DNA of 64,000 nt from Scatomorpha sp036653715 (GCA_036653715.1 JAVVTL010000001.1:3860-67859), one strand, 5' to 3'; counted from the first letter of the stretch, positions 51,828 through 60,894 are shown. Notes: generated from the letters alone by a model not told the origin. A program made the numbers and translations.

Positions 51828-52568
51828 ATGATGGAAAAAATTTATCTTAGACCCTCCGCCATATTTGATGGGGCAGTCACGGGCTTCTGCCCGGGCTGTA
51901 TGCATTCGAGCGTCTCAAAGCTAATCTGTGAGGTCCTCGATGAGCTTCACATGGTGGACGACACCTGCTATGTTCAGGGCGTCGGCTGCTGCGGACTCGC
52001 CGTGACCTACTTTAACCTCGACACCGTCGCGGCACCCCACGGCAGGGCCTGCGCCGTCGCCAGCGCCTTCAAGCGCTGCACGCCGAAAACGCTTGTTTTC
52101 ACATATCAGGGCGACGGCGACCTCGCCGCAATCGGCCTTGCGGAGACGATGTCCGCCGCCAACAGGGGCGAGAACTTCACTGTTATCTTCGTGAACAACG
52201 GCATATACGGCATGACGGGCGGGCAGATGGCTCCGACAACCCTTGTCGGCTCAAAGACCACCACCTCGCCCTACGGCAGAGAGCCTGCCGAGCACGGCTA
52301 CCCCATGCACATGTGCGAGCTTTTGAGCCAGCTTGAAGCGCCCGCCTACATCGCCCGCGTGACCTGCGCGGACGTACCGAACGTCAAAAAAGCAAAGGCG
52401 GCAATCAAAAAAGCCTTTGAATATCAATTGGCAGGCAAGGGCTTTTCCTTTGTCGAAATCGTCTCGAACTGCCCGACAAACTGGGGAATGACCCCGCAGC
52501 AGTCGCTCGATTACGTCCACGATACCGTTATCAGGGAATTTCCGCTCGGCGAATTCCGCGCTAAGTAA
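51828..52568 (+). CDS. 2-oxoacid:ferredoxin oxidoreductase beta subunit (TPP-binding)
   Basis: 246 residues. FCPGCMHSSVSKLI at the start; the TPP/Mg motif runs from YQGDGDLAAIGLAE to FVNNGIYGMTGGQ. Completes the active site with the alpha subunit. Located 8 bases after it. Confidence 0.9.
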   Translation: MMEKIYLRPSAIFDGAVTGFCPGCMHSSVSKLICEVLDELHMVDDTCYVQGVGCCGLAVTYFNLDTVAAPHGRACAVASAFKRCTPKTLVFTYQGDGDLAAIGLAETMSAANRGENFTVIFVNNGIYGMTGGQMAPTTLVGSKTTTSPYGREPAEHGYPMHMCELLSQLEAPAYIARVTCADVPNVKKAKAAIKKAFEYQLAGKGFSFVEIVSNCPTNWGMTPQQSLDYVHDTVIREFPLGEFRAK

Positions 52569-52581
52569 GGGGGGACGAAAA

Positions 52582-53133
52582 ATGGAAAAATCCATAATCA
52601 TCGCCGGCTTCGGCGGTCAGGGCGTCATGGTCATAGGTCAGCTTTTGAGCTATACCGCCTGTGAGACGACGGACAAATACGTCACCTATTTCCCGTCCTA
52701 CGGCGCGGAAATGCGCGGCGGCACGGCAAACTGCTTTGTCGTCATCTCCGACGAGCCCGTCGGCGCGCCCAAGGTCGAGAAGGCCGATTATTTGGTCGTC
52801 CTAAACAACCCCTCGATGGCACGCTTCAAAAACTCGCTTGTCACGGGCGGCACGCTTTTCATGAACAGCTCCGTTGTCACGACGGAGCCGGACAGGGCGG
52901 ATATAAACGTCGTGAGAGTGGACGCGGGCGCCATAGCCTACGAGCTTGGCACACCAAAGGTCATGAACCTTGTCATGGCGGGCGCGATAGTCGGCTGCAC
53001 CGATATTCTGCCTGCCGCAAATGTCCTGCAAACCGCCTTCAAAAAGCTCGGAGCCAAGCGCCCGGAGCTGAACCCGATTAACGAGGCGGCATTCAACCGC
53101 GGCCTTGAAATCGGACGCGCGGCAAAAAAATAA
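52582..53133 (+). CDS. 2-oxoacid:ferredoxin oxidoreductase gamma subunit
   Basis: 183 residues. AGFGGQGVMVIGQLLSYTA and SYGAEMRGGTANC are the conserved gamma-subunit motifs, part of the CoA-dependent half. SD GGGGGGAC-like before the ATG. Last of the four subunit genes, 39 bases before the CoA-transferase. Confidence 0.92.
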   Translation: MEKSIIIAGFGGQGVMVIGQLLSYTACETTDKYVTYFPSYGAEMRGGTANCFVVISDEPVGAPKVEKADYLVVLNNPSMARFKNSLVTGGTLFMNSSVVTTEPDRADINVVRVDAGAIAYELGTPKVMNLVMAGAIVGCTDILPAANVLQTAFKKLGAKRPELNPINEAAFNRGLEIGRAAKK

Positions 53134-53172
53134 AACACAGGCTATACAGATAAAACATTTTGGGAGGATAAC

Positions 53173-54507
53173 ATGGATTACAGGAGCGAATACAAGAGCA
53201 AGCTGAGAACTCCGGAGGAGGCTGTCCGCGCTGTAAAGAGCGGCGACTGGGTTGAATATACCACCGGCACCGTTTTCGCCTCGCTCTGCGACGAGGCGCT
53301 CTCAAAGCGGCGCGACGAGCTCGAGGACGTCAAAATACGCGGTCAGCTCATCTACGGCCCTATAAAAACCGTGGAATGCGACCCGGAGCAGGAACACTTC
53401 ATCTACAGCAGCTGGCATTGCTCGAGCTATGAGCGCAAGCTTGCCGACAAGGGGCTTTGCTTCTATGAGCCGATGATTTTCCGCAATACGCACTGGTACT
53501 ACAGCAATTTTCTGAAGGTCAACGTCGCCTTCATCTGCGCCACTCCCATGGACGAGCACGGCTACTTCAACTTCTCCGTGGGCAGCGGCATCGCGCTTGC
53601 CTCCGTCGGCGAGGCAGACATCGTCGTCATAGAGGTCAACAAAAATCTGCCTCTTTGCAGGGGCCTTGCGGGCGAGTCCATACACATCACCGACGTGGAC
53701 TTTGTTGTCGAGGGTCACAACGACCCCGTCGCCTCCGTCCCATCCCGCGAGCCGAGCGCCGTAGACAAAAAAATCGCCGAGAATGTCATACCCTATATTG
53801 TCGACGGCTCGACCATACAGCTCGGTATCGGCGGAGTGCCCGACGCTCTCGGCATGATGCTGGCGGAATCGGACCTCAAAGACCTCGGTATGCACACCGA
53901 GCTTTGCACGGACGCCTTCCTCAAGCTCTTTGAGGCGGGAAAGCTCACAAACAGGCGCAAAAACATAGACAGGGACAAGGGCGTGTTCGGTCTCGCCATC
54001 GGCACCCGTGCGCTCTATGACTGGCTGGACAACAACCCCGGCTATCTCACCGCGCCTATCGAATACGTTAATGACCCTTATACCATCGCAAAGTTCGATA
54101 ACTTCGTCTCCCTGAACAGCTGCATATCCGTTGACCTCTACGGGCAGGTCAGCTCCGAAAGCTCCGGTCTGCGCCATATAAGCGGCACCGGCGGACAGCT
54201 CGACTTCCTCACGGGCGCGGCAATGTCAAAGGGCGGAAAGGCCTTCATCTGCATGAACTCCACCTTTACCGACAAGTCCGGTCAGGAGAAAACAAGAATC
54301 GTGCCGCACTTCGAGGGCGATATTGTCACCTCTCCCCGCAGTCAGGCGTTCTACATAGCCACCGAAAACGGCGTCGTCAATCTTGCGGGAAAGAGCCTTT
54401 GGGAGCGCTCGGAGCTTCTTGTCTCCGTCGCCGCCCCGCAGTTCCGCGACGAGCTTATAGCCGCCGCACAGGCGCAGCGAATCTGGCGAAAATCAAACAA
54501 GCGCTAA
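53173..54507 (+). CDS. CoA-transferase of the butyryl-CoA:acetate / 4-hydroxybutyrate family
   Basis: 444 residues. Similar in length and layout to butyryl-CoA:acetate CoA-transferase (But) of gut Clostridia: start MDYRSEYKSKL, MDEHGYFNFSVG, LQLGIGGVPDALG, and the catalytic Glu E243 in MHTELCTDAF. SGTGGQLDFLTGAAMSKGGKA near the C-terminus. Moves CoA from an acyl-CoA to acetate. Next to a branched-chain oxoacid oxidoreductase, its substrate may be isobutyryl- or isovaleryl-CoA. GGGAGG SD; terminator follows. Confidence 0.9.
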   Translation: MDYRSEYKSKLRTPEEAVRAVKSGDWVEYTTGTVFASLCDEALSKRRDELEDVKIRGQLIYGPIKTVECDPEQEHFIYSSWHCSSYERKLADKGLCFYEPMIFRNTHWYYSNFLKVNVAFICATPMDEHGYFNFSVGSGIALASVGEADIVVIEVNKNLPLCRGLAGESIHITDVDFVVEGHNDPVASVPSREPSAVDKKIAENVIPYIVDGSTIQLGIGGVPDALGMMLAESDLKDLGMHTELCTDAFLKLFEAGKLTNRRKNIDRDKGVFGLAIGTRALYDWLDNNPGYLTAPIEYVNDPYTIAKFDNFVSLNSCISVDLYGQVSSESSGLRHISGTGGQLDFLTGAAMSKGGKAFICMNSTFTDKSGQEKTRIVPHFEGDIVTSPRSQAFYIATENGVVNLAGKSLWERSELLVSVAAPQFRDELIAAAQAQRIWRKSNKR

Positions 54508-54511
54508 CCTC

Positions 54512-54562
54512 AAAAAAAGCACCGCCCTCCGCTCGATGATGAACGGGGGGCGGTATTTTTTT
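54512..54562. terminator. bidirectional terminator between the CoA-transferase and the transglutaminase-like gene
   Basis: CACCGCCCTCCG with CGGGGGGCGGT, flanked by AAAAAAA on the left and TTTTTTT on the right, so it can serve both convergent genes. Confidence 0.85.
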
Positions 54563-54567
54563 AAAGG

Positions 54568-55284
54568 TTAATATATTGTCTTCCCGGTGGCGGGGCCGCC
54601 GTTCCATATGCCGTGGTCCTGAGCAAGCCGCTCCTCGGTGAGCATGAAGCAGCGGCTCCATGCCTTGCTGCTCGGCTCGCCGTATTGGTCGCACCAGGTG
54701 ACGTCAACGTAATAGGTGCCGTCCTCGAGCTTGACGAGGTTCCAGCCGTGCTCCTCTCCGTTCCACGAGGCAAAGCCGCTGACCACACGACACCACAGCC
54801 CCGCTCGCTCGCAGAGGTAGAGAAAGCTGTTGGCATAGCCGAGGCAGACGGCATTCCCGCCCGTTATCGCGCCGTAGGGGGTTATGTCCATGAGGCTGAG
54901 TGACGAGTGGTCATAGTTCAGGCAGTATGAGAGAAAACAGGCGAGGTAGCGGTATTTGTCATAGGTTGAGGCGTCCTGCGGCAGGTTCTCGATAACGAGG
55001 TCGCAGATTGCGTCAAAGTATTCGCTGTCGCACTCATCATAGACCTTGCCGCCGCCGTATTTTTCCCTGTCCTCGGCGCTCGGGCCGACGTAGGCGTCGG
55101 CGGGGTCAAAGTCAAAGGTGACGTCCGAGAGCGTGTCTCGCGCGGAGCCTTTGACAGCGGCGAGCGCATCCTGTATTTGGGGGAGATATTTTTCCTCTGC
55201 ACGCTCACGCGGCGTTTTTTGAGTGCCGCAGGCGGGAAGGAGCAGCAGGAGCGCCAAAATGGCGGCTGTAAGCCTTTGCTTCAT
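54568..55284 (-). CDS. transglutaminase-like lipoprotein
   Basis: 238 residues. Lipoprotein signal with lipobox LLPAC (C19). The transglutaminase-like triad is C147 (GNAVCLGYANSF), H179 (EEHGWNLV), D194 (VDVTWCD), all present. Such surface proteins act as peptidases or cross-linkers; the substrate is unknown. A second, more distant one is at 58488. Stop TAA 54570-54568. Confidence 0.88.
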   Translation of the reverse strand: MKQRLTAAILALLLLLPACGTQKTPRERAEEKYLPQIQDALAAVKGSARDTLSDVTFDFDPADAYVGPSAEDREKYGGGKVYDECDSEYFDAICDLVIENLPQDASTYDKYRYLACFLSYCLNYDHSSLSLMDITPYGAITGGNAVCLGYANSFLYLCERAGLWCRVVSGFASWNGEEHGWNLVKLEDGTYYVDVTWCDQYGEPSSKAWSRCFMLTEERLAQDHGIWNGGPATGKTIY

Positions 55285-55305
55285 AGGTGCCTCCGTTGCC
55301 GAAAA

Positions 55306-56196
55306 TCATTGCTTACTCTCGGTCTTTTGGTGCCGCTGCTTGCGAAAGCTGCCGAGCGTGAAGATGATAAGACCGAGCCAAATGAAGACGAACATTATGA
55401 GCTTGGAGGAACTGAGCGTCTCATGCATGAACAGTATGCCGCAGAGGAAGTTTATGCTGGTGCCCGCATATTGCAATATGCCGACGACCTTGAAGGGCAG
55501 GTCGTTCACGACGTAGGTGTAGAGAATCATGGGCAGCGCGGTAATGACGCCCGAGCAGAGCAGCAGGGGAGAGAGCGACCAAGTGACGGAGGCCAAGCCG
55601 CCGTCTCCGCGGCAGAATATGAGCGCGTAGACTATGGCAAATGGCGTCATCAGCGCGGCCTCGATGGCAACGCTCACGATGGGGTCGGCGTTCACCGCCT
55701 TTTTGATGGTGGCATAGACCGGCCAAAAGAGTGTGAACAGGAGCGCCAGCGCGGGAAATGAGCCGTAGCTTATGGTGCTTATAGCTATGCCGACGCAGGC
55801 AAGCCCCACTGCGGTGTACTCAAGCGCGTCGCCCTTTTCCCTGAAGACGAACACGCCGACAAGGAAAATTACAAGCGGGTTCAGGTAATAACCGAGCGTG
55901 GCGTCGAGCAGATGCCCGCTCGCCACGGCCCAAATAAAGATTGCCCAGTCACAGCACAGAAAGAGAGAGGCAGGGAGGAGATACTTCATGACGCTCCAAT
56001 TGCGGAGGGTGTCAAATATTTCGCGAAGCCTGCCGCTGCAGATGAGGTAAAGCCAAGTGAAGAACATGCTCATCACAATGCGGGTGCAGAGAACGAACAT
56101 GGGAGAAAAATTCTCCAGCAGATCCCAATAAAGCGGCTGCAAACCCCAAATGAGGTAGCACAGCAGCAGGGCGGAGAGGGCTTTACCCTTTTTCAT
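55306..56196 (-). CDS. rarD: EamA-family transporter RarD
   Basis: 296 residues, about ten membrane helices in two EamA halves. KGKALSALLLCYLIWGLQPLYW at the N-terminus is typical for RarD (chloramphenicol-sensitive protein), an exporter of unknown substrate. It ends 21 bases before the transglutaminase-like gene and starts 11 bases after the YerB gene, so the three form a minus-strand operon. Confidence 0.88.
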   Translation of the reverse strand: MKKGKALSALLLCYLIWGLQPLYWDLLENFSPMFVLCTRIVMSMFFTWLYLICSGRLREIFDTLRNWSVMKYLLPASLFLCCDWAIFIWAVASGHLLDATLGYYLNPLVIFLVGVFVFREKGDALEYTAVGLACVGIAISTISYGSFPALALLFTLFWPVYATIKKAVNADPIVSVAIEAALMTPFAIVYALIFCRGDGGLASVTWSLSPLLLCSGVITALPMILYTYVVNDLPFKVVGILQYAGTSINFLCGILFMHETLSSSKLIMFVFIWLGLIIFTLGSFRKQRHQKTESKQ

Positions 56197-56207
56197 CGCT
56201 TAACACT

Positions 56208-57287
56208 TCATTTCTTTTCAAATACGAGGCTCGCGCCTGTTTTCGCCATTATTCCGATGTAGGTGGAGCCTATGCCGAGGTCAAGCTGTGAGCCGTCCGC
56301 GGTATGATAGACAAAAGGCTCGTCGTTTGCGCCGCGCGTCCAGGTTATCGGGGTATATTTTCCGCCGCAGATGAAGTAGCCCTCGCCCTCGCCGGTGAGC
56401 TTTACGGAGAGGCGACCGACATCGTCCAAAACGGAGATGGGAGCCGTGAGGACAATGATGTTCTTGAAGGTCATGTTGTCCTTGGTGTTGCCGTCAACAT
56501 AGTTGATGCCGTATTCAAAGGCGGTATAGAGGTCGGTCTTTGCGTCGTAGGTGAAGCTTGTGGACTTGTAGCCGTTGAAGGTTATCTTGGCGTATTCCGC
56601 CTTCTCCGTGCACTGGCTTGCGGCGTCCTCGGAGAAGGAGAGCTTGTAGTCGTAGCTGCCGCCGTCGTGGTCAAAGGTGAAGCCGACGCCCTCTGCGGCT
56701 TCCATCAGCTTGTCGCCGCTTGTAAAGAGGCTGTGCTCCATGCCGAGCGCTATGCGGGACGGCTCACGGTAGAAGGTCTTCTCGGCATAGGGGCCGAGGA
56801 CGCCGTCAAGGTGATCGACCTTGAGGTTTGACATCTCGGAGTAGGACGCAACGCTGCCGCCCGCGTGGACGACAATGGCGTCGTAGGAGAGGCCGATATC
56901 GGCGTAATAGGGGCGGATGCTCCTGATGCTGCCAAGCGGCTTCACATCGCTTATGTCGGAGAAGATAGCCATCATGCGGGTGACTCCGCCCTCGGCGGGG
57001 ACCTCATAGATTATCTCGGCCTGAGAGACGCCGCACTGCGGCAGCGCTCTGTCAAGGTTGTTTATCATAACTGCCCAAGGGCGCACGCCGCTGATATCGC
57101 TGTCAATGACCTCGCCGGAAAGGGGGTTTGTATAGGGGGCGGCGCTGGGCTCTGCCGTGGCCGTGGGTGTGGCGACAGGCGCGGGGGTGGAGGATGGCTC
57201 GCCGGAGACTACGGGGGTTGCAACCTCACCGCAGGCGGCAAGGGAGAGAAGGACTGCCGTTAAAAGTGCGCAAATGATTTTTTTCAT
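56208..57287 (-). CDS. DUF3048 (YerB-like) lipoprotein
   Basis: 359 residues from ATG 57287, which gives the signal MKKIICALLTAVLLSLAAC with lipidated C19; a longer frame to 57353 lacks an SD. The linker after Cys is Pro/Thr/Ala-rich. DUF3048 N- and C-terminal domains follow (AVMINNLDRALPQCGVSQAEI and ITWTRGANDEPFVYH). The family is associated with peptidoglycan in Clostridia; function is not established. Confidence 0.88.
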   Translation of the reverse strand: MKKIICALLTAVLLSLAACGEVATPVVSGEPSSTPAPVATPTATAEPSAAPYTNPLSGEVIDSDISGVRPWAVMINNLDRALPQCGVSQAEIIYEVPAEGGVTRMMAIFSDISDVKPLGSIRSIRPYYADIGLSYDAIVVHAGGSVASYSEMSNLKVDHLDGVLGPYAEKTFYREPSRIALGMEHSLFTSGDKLMEAAEGVGFTFDHDGGSYDYKLSFSEDAASQCTEKAEYAKITFNGYKSTSFTYDAKTDLYTAFEYGINYVDGNTKDNMTFKNIIVLTAPISVLDDVGRLSVKLTGEGEGYFICGGKYTPITWTRGANDEPFVYHTADGSQLDLGIGSTYIGIMAKTGASLVFEKK

Positions 57288-57359
57288 TAAACAGGACCTC
57301 ACTGGTATATAATTTGGGTATGGAGAAAATGGCGTGGCTATGAATTGGAACAAGATATT

Positions 57360-57388
57360 ATCATACTATTATAGATGGCTGTTGTCAA
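57360..57388 (-). promoter_or_regulatory. promoter of the yerB-rarD minus-strand operon
   Basis: Minus strand: TTGACA (57388-57383), 17-base spacer, TATGAT (57365-57360). Its -35 shares bases with the -35 of the opposite promoter. Confidence 0.65.
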
Positions 57389-57410
57389 ACCCCCGAGGGG
57401 GTGGTAGAAT
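57382..57410 (+). promoter_or_regulatory. promoter of the TIGR01440 gene
   Basis: TTGTCA (57382-57387), 17-base spacer, TAGAAT (57405-57410). The spacer holds the 12-base palindrome CCCCCGAGGGGG (57390-57401). Confidence 0.65.
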
Positions 57411-57451
57411 AAATAAAAACGGTCGAACAGACCGACTTGGAGATGACAGAT

Positions 57452-57994
57452 ATGTATGAAAATATAAAGTCCGAGGCTCGCGCCGCGATGGAGGAGCTTT
57501 TAGATGCCGCAAAACCGCCTAAAGGCGGGCTGGTGGTCGTCGGCTGCTCGTCAAGCGAGATAATCGGCGAGAACATCGGCAAAGGCTCGTCGCCCGAGGC
57601 AGGTGCCGCCGTGGTGGAGGCAATAATGCCGCTTTTAAAAGAACGCGGGCTGTTTTTGGCGGCTCAGTGCTGCGAGCACCTCAACAGGGCGCTCATAATC
57701 GAGCGGGAGGCAGCAGAGAAATTCGGCTATGAGCCGGTCTGCGTCAGACCCCGCCCCAAGGCCGGCGGCTCCTTCGCCACCGCGGTGTATGAGCGCATGA
57801 GCGAGCCTGTGGCTGTCGAGCATGTGAGAGCGGACGCCGGCATGGACATAGGCAACACACTTATAGGCATGCACCTCAAGGACGTCGCCGTCCCTCTTCG
57901 CCTCTCCGCAAAAAAAATCGGCGAGGCGCAGGTAAACGCCGCACGGACGAGAGCAAAGCTTATCGGAGGCGTCAGAGCCGAATACCCGGAATGA
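57452..57994 (+). CDS. UPF0340/TIGR01440 family protein
   Basis: 180 residues from ATG 57452, 9 bases after GGAG; the upstream TTG 57437 and ATG 57443 overlap that SD. LVVVGCSSSEIIGENIGK and AAQCCEHLNRALIIER are the family signatures, as is GNTLIGMHLKDVAVPLR. Function unknown; the structure suggests a nucleotide- or sugar-binding fold. Monocistronic. Confidence 0.9.
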   Translation: MYENIKSEARAAMEELLDAAKPPKGGLVVVGCSSSEIIGENIGKGSSPEAGAAVVEAIMPLLKERGLFLAAQCCEHLNRALIIEREAAEKFGYEPVCVRPRPKAGGSFATAVYERMSEPVAVEHVRADAGMDIGNTLIGMHLKDVAVPLRLSAKKIGEAQVNAARTRAKLIGGVRAEYPE

Positions 57995-58022
57995 CAGCGC
58001 AAAACCAAGTCACTTTAAAGAC

Positions 58023-58060
58023 GAAAATCGCCCGCCGGATGTTCCCGGCGGGCGATTTTC
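58023..58060. terminator. bidirectional terminator between TIGR01440 gene and secG
   Basis: Perfect 16-bp stem GAAAATCGCCCGCCGG / CCGGCGGGCGATTTTC with a 6-base loop, T-rich on both outer sides. Confidence 0.85.
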
Positions 58061-58067
58061 AATTTCA

Positions 58068-58295
58068 TCAGATGAGGTTGAGGGCGAGAGTGAGGACAAC
58101 AAAGGCGAGTGCGAGCCATTTTGTGGCCTTTGCAAGCTTTGCGTCGAGGTTCTTCGCCTTGCCTCTGGCGAGGAAGGTATCCGCGCCGCCGGATATTGCG
58201 CCGGACAGGCCGGCGCTCTTGCCGGATTGCAGAAGGACGATGAGGGTTACCGCAACTCCGGAGAGAAGCTGTAGAATAGTGAGGGCGAGCATCAT
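58068..58295 (-). CDS. secG: preprotein translocase subunit SecG
   Basis: 75 residues from ATG 58295, or 79 from TTG 58307. AAAGGA directly abuts the TTG but is 12 bases before the ATG, so neither spacing is ideal. Two membrane helices flank the LIVLLQSGKSAGLSGAISGG loop, the SecG signature. SecG assists SecYE in export. Confidence 0.9.
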   Translation of the reverse strand: MMLALTILQLLSGVAVTLIVLLQSGKSAGLSGAISGGADTFLARGKAKNLDAKLAKATKWLALAFVVLTLALNLI

Positions 58296-58337
58296 AACTA
58301 TGTTCAATCCTTTCGGTGCTTTTCAGACGTATACGAT

Positions 58338-58366
58338 AATATAACATATTAACGCGTGCATTTCAA
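58338..58366 (-). promoter_or_regulatory. promoter of secG
   Basis: Minus strand: TTGAAA (58366-58361), 17-base spacer, TATATT (58343-58338). Confidence 0.6.
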
Positions 58367-58404
58367 GCAGTATTTCTCGTTTTTCGCAATGTGTTTTTGA
58401 GGTA

Positions 58405-58434
58405 TTGCCGTTTTGCCTCGCAAGAGGTTATAAT
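58405..58434 (+). promoter_or_regulatory. promoter of the second transglutaminase-like gene
   Basis: TTGCCG (58405-58410), 18-base spacer, TATAAT (58429-58434). Confidence 0.55.
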
Positions 58435-58487
58435 AAGCGGGAGCGGTCACGCTTTAAAACAAATTACTTGCCATGAGGAGTTAACAA

Positions 58488-59510
58488 ATGAGCAGACAAA
58501 ACAAAAAAACAAATAGGACAATATTGACGGTGTCGCTGCTTGCGGCGGCTGTGCTGATAGGAGTGGCGCTGTTTTTCGCGCTCAGGCCCGACAGGGCGCC
58601 CGCTCCGACGGAAGCTCCGCAGACGCCGGCTTTGACGGAAACGCCGCAGGAGCCCGCCCTTCAGGCCACATACGACAAATATCTTATCAGCCCGTCGCTG
58701 AAAAAAGACCTCGCGCCGAATGAGGCGGCTTACCGTTCGGTATTTGACGCCGCAGACGCCTATGCGGAGCGGGCGGATGTGTCCGACTTTGCACTGACGG
58801 AGGACGAGGTCGCAAAAATTTCGCAGGCAATTTTTGACAGGAGCGAGTTTGTCTATCTCTCCGGCATGTCGCTCTCGCAGGACGGGAAGTCCATCGAGCT
58901 GAGCTACAGCCCCGCTTACACGAAGGAGCAGGCGCTCGCCGCGAAGGACGCCTTCAGGGAGAAGGTCACGTCGATGCTGAGCGCCATAAGCGCGGTGAGC
59001 AGCACAAAAACCGACGCCGTTCTCGCGCTGTATACGCGGCTGTCAAAGGAGACGACCTATAATGAGCAGGCGGAGGACGTCGGCGCATACGGCATGATGG
59101 TTAACGGCGAGGGGATTTGCACGGGCTACGCCTACGCGATGCGCTATGTGCTCGATCAGCTCGGGATAGAAAACTGCCTTGCCTTCTCAAACGACGAGAG
59201 CCACGTCTGGAATATCGTGAAGATGAACGACAGCTTCTATCATTTGGATGCGACATGGGAAAACGGCTGCAACAAAGCCGTGCCGACCCTGCTGTATTTC
59301 GGTCAGGATGACGCCGCAAGGCGGCAGACCACGGGCTTTGACGGCTGGTATACGCGCGTGAACAGTCTTCAGGAAAAACAGCCCTCGCCCGAGTGCGGCA
59401 ACGCCCTCTTTGCCCCTCTCGCCGAGAGCGCAACCGCGGAGGTCGATTACTCGAAGCATCAAATAATATACACCGACTATAATGACGTCGCCAATACGCT
59501 TAATTATTGA
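58488..59510 (+). CDS. membrane-anchored transglutaminase-like protein
   Basis: 340 residues. One N-terminal membrane anchor (residues ~12-32), a Pro/Thr/Glu linker (APAPTEAPQTPALTETPQ), a helical part, then the triad C211 (GEGICTGYAYAM), H239 (ESHVWNIV), D254 (YHLDATWEN). No lipobox, so it is anchored by a helix, unlike the lipoprotein at 54568. Likely extracytoplasmic; the substrate is unknown. Convergent with rlmD. Confidence 0.87.
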   Translation: MSRQNKKTNRTILTVSLLAAAVLIGVALFFALRPDRAPAPTEAPQTPALTETPQEPALQATYDKYLISPSLKKDLAPNEAAYRSVFDAADAYAERADVSDFALTEDEVAKISQAIFDRSEFVYLSGMSLSQDGKSIELSYSPAYTKEQALAAKDAFREKVTSMLSAISAVSSTKTDAVLALYTRLSKETTYNEQAEDVGAYGMMVNGEGICTGYAYAMRYVLDQLGIENCLAFSNDESHVWNIVKMNDSFYHLDATWENGCNKAVPTLLYFGQDDAARRQTTGFDGWYTRVNSLQEKQPSPECGNALFAPLAESATAEVDYSKHQIIYTDYNDVANTLNY

Positions 59511-59525
59511 TGTCCAAGCCAAAAA

Positions 59526-60887
59526 TCATTCTTCACCCCTGCCCATGAGCACCACGCACTCAACATGGCTGGTCCTTGGGAACATGTCCACGGCGGTGGC
59601 GCGGAGGGGGAGGTAGCCGAGGGACGTGAATTTTTTGAGGTCGCGAGCGAGGGTCGCGGGGTCGCAGGAGACGTAAACGACGCGGCGGGGCGACATGGAG
59701 GAAACGGCAGTAACAGCTTCCTCGCTCATGCCCTTGCGCGGCGGGTCAACCACCACGACGGCGGGCTTTATGCCGCGCTCGGAAAGCTCGCGGGCGGCGT
59801 CTCCGGCATCGGCGCAGATGAATTCCGCGTTCGTTATGCCGTTTCTCTCCGCGTTTTCGGAGGCGTTTTGGATTGCCTCGGGGACTATCTCGGCTCCGAT
59901 GACAGTGCCGGCACGGGCGGCGAGAGCAAGGCTGATTGTCCCCGCGCCGCAGTAGAGGTCGAGCACTGTGTCGCCGGACTCGGGCGCGGCAAAATCGAGA
60001 GCAAGCGCATACAGCTTCTCCGCCTGCGGTGGATTAATCTGATAAAACGCCTGAGGCGAGAGGGAAAACTCAAGCCCGCAGAGCGTATCCGTCAGCGTTC
60101 CCTCGCCCCAAAGCGTATAGAAATCGCCTGAGAGCACGGAGTTTCCGGGGGTCTTGTTGATGTTCAGAACAACGCCGACGAGGCGCGGACAAGCCGCCTG
60201 AAGCGCGGTGACAAGCGACTTTGTGTGCTTGCCGAGTCCCTCGCGTGAGACGACGCAGCAGAGCACGTCGCCGTTTCCGGAGCTGCGGACGAAGACGTGG
60301 CGTATCGCGCCCTTGTCGCTTCTGTCATCGTAGGCGCTGACGCGGCGTTCCTTCATCCAGGCGCAGACGGCGAGGACGCAGGCATCCGAGGCTTCGGGCT
60401 GGAGCAGACAGCGGGTGAGGGGGACGACCTCGTGGCTGCCCGCGCGGTAGAAGCCGCAGATTGGGCCGTCCGTTGTCTGTTCAAAGTTGTAGATTGCCTT
60501 GTTGCGATAGCCCTCGGTGAGCGCCGAGGGGACAATGACGTCGGCGGTAAGCTCAAGGCCGCCTATGCGCCGGAAGGCGTCATTCACGCGCCCAAGCTTG
60601 AAGCGCAGCTCCTCCGCATAGCTCATATGCATGGTGTCGCAGCCGCCGCAGGCGCCGAAAAGGGGACAGTTCGGCACAGCTCGGTCCGGGGAGACGGAGA
60701 GCCGCTCCTCGCCCTTGGCATAGACGACGCTGCCGGCGGATTTGAGTATTTTTATCCGCCAAGTCTCGCCCTCCAACGCGCCCTTTACGAAGACCGCGTG
60801 GCCGAGGACGCGGCAGACGCCACGGCCATCAGAGGTGTAGCCCGTCATTTGGGCTTCAAATATGTCGTTTTTATTTAAAATATCCAT
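59526..60887 (-). CDS. rlmD: TrmA-family 23S rRNA (uracil-5)-methyltransferase RlmD/RlmCD type
   Basis: 453 residues from ATG 60887. N-terminal TRAM domain (GRGVCRVLGHAVFVKGALEG), Fe-S cysteines C74, C80, C83 and one later, SAM motif LDLYCGAGTISLALA, VVVDPPRKGM and the catalytic Cys in YVSCDPATLARD. Methylates uridines in 23S rRNA. Which uridine (747 or 1939) cannot be told. A longer frame to 60908 exists, but it starts upstream of the expected transcription start. Confidence 0.9.
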   Translation of the reverse strand: MDILNKNDIFEAQMTGYTSDGRGVCRVLGHAVFVKGALEGETWRIKILKSAGSVVYAKGEERLSVSPDRAVPNCPLFGACGGCDTMHMSYAEELRFKLGRVNDAFRRIGGLELTADVIVPSALTEGYRNKAIYNFEQTTDGPICGFYRAGSHEVVPLTRCLLQPEASDACVLAVCAWMKERRVSAYDDRSDKGAIRHVFVRSSGNGDVLCCVVSREGLGKHTKSLVTALQAACPRLVGVVLNINKTPGNSVLSGDFYTLWGEGTLTDTLCGLEFSLSPQAFYQINPPQAEKLYALALDFAAPESGDTVLDLYCGAGTISLALAARAGTVIGAEIVPEAIQNASENAERNGITNAEFICADAGDAARELSERGIKPAVVVVDPPRKGMSEEAVTAVSSMSPRRVVYVSCDPATLARDLKKFTSLGYLPLRATAVDMFPRTSHVECVVLMGRGEE

Positions 60888-60894
60888 GGACGAG

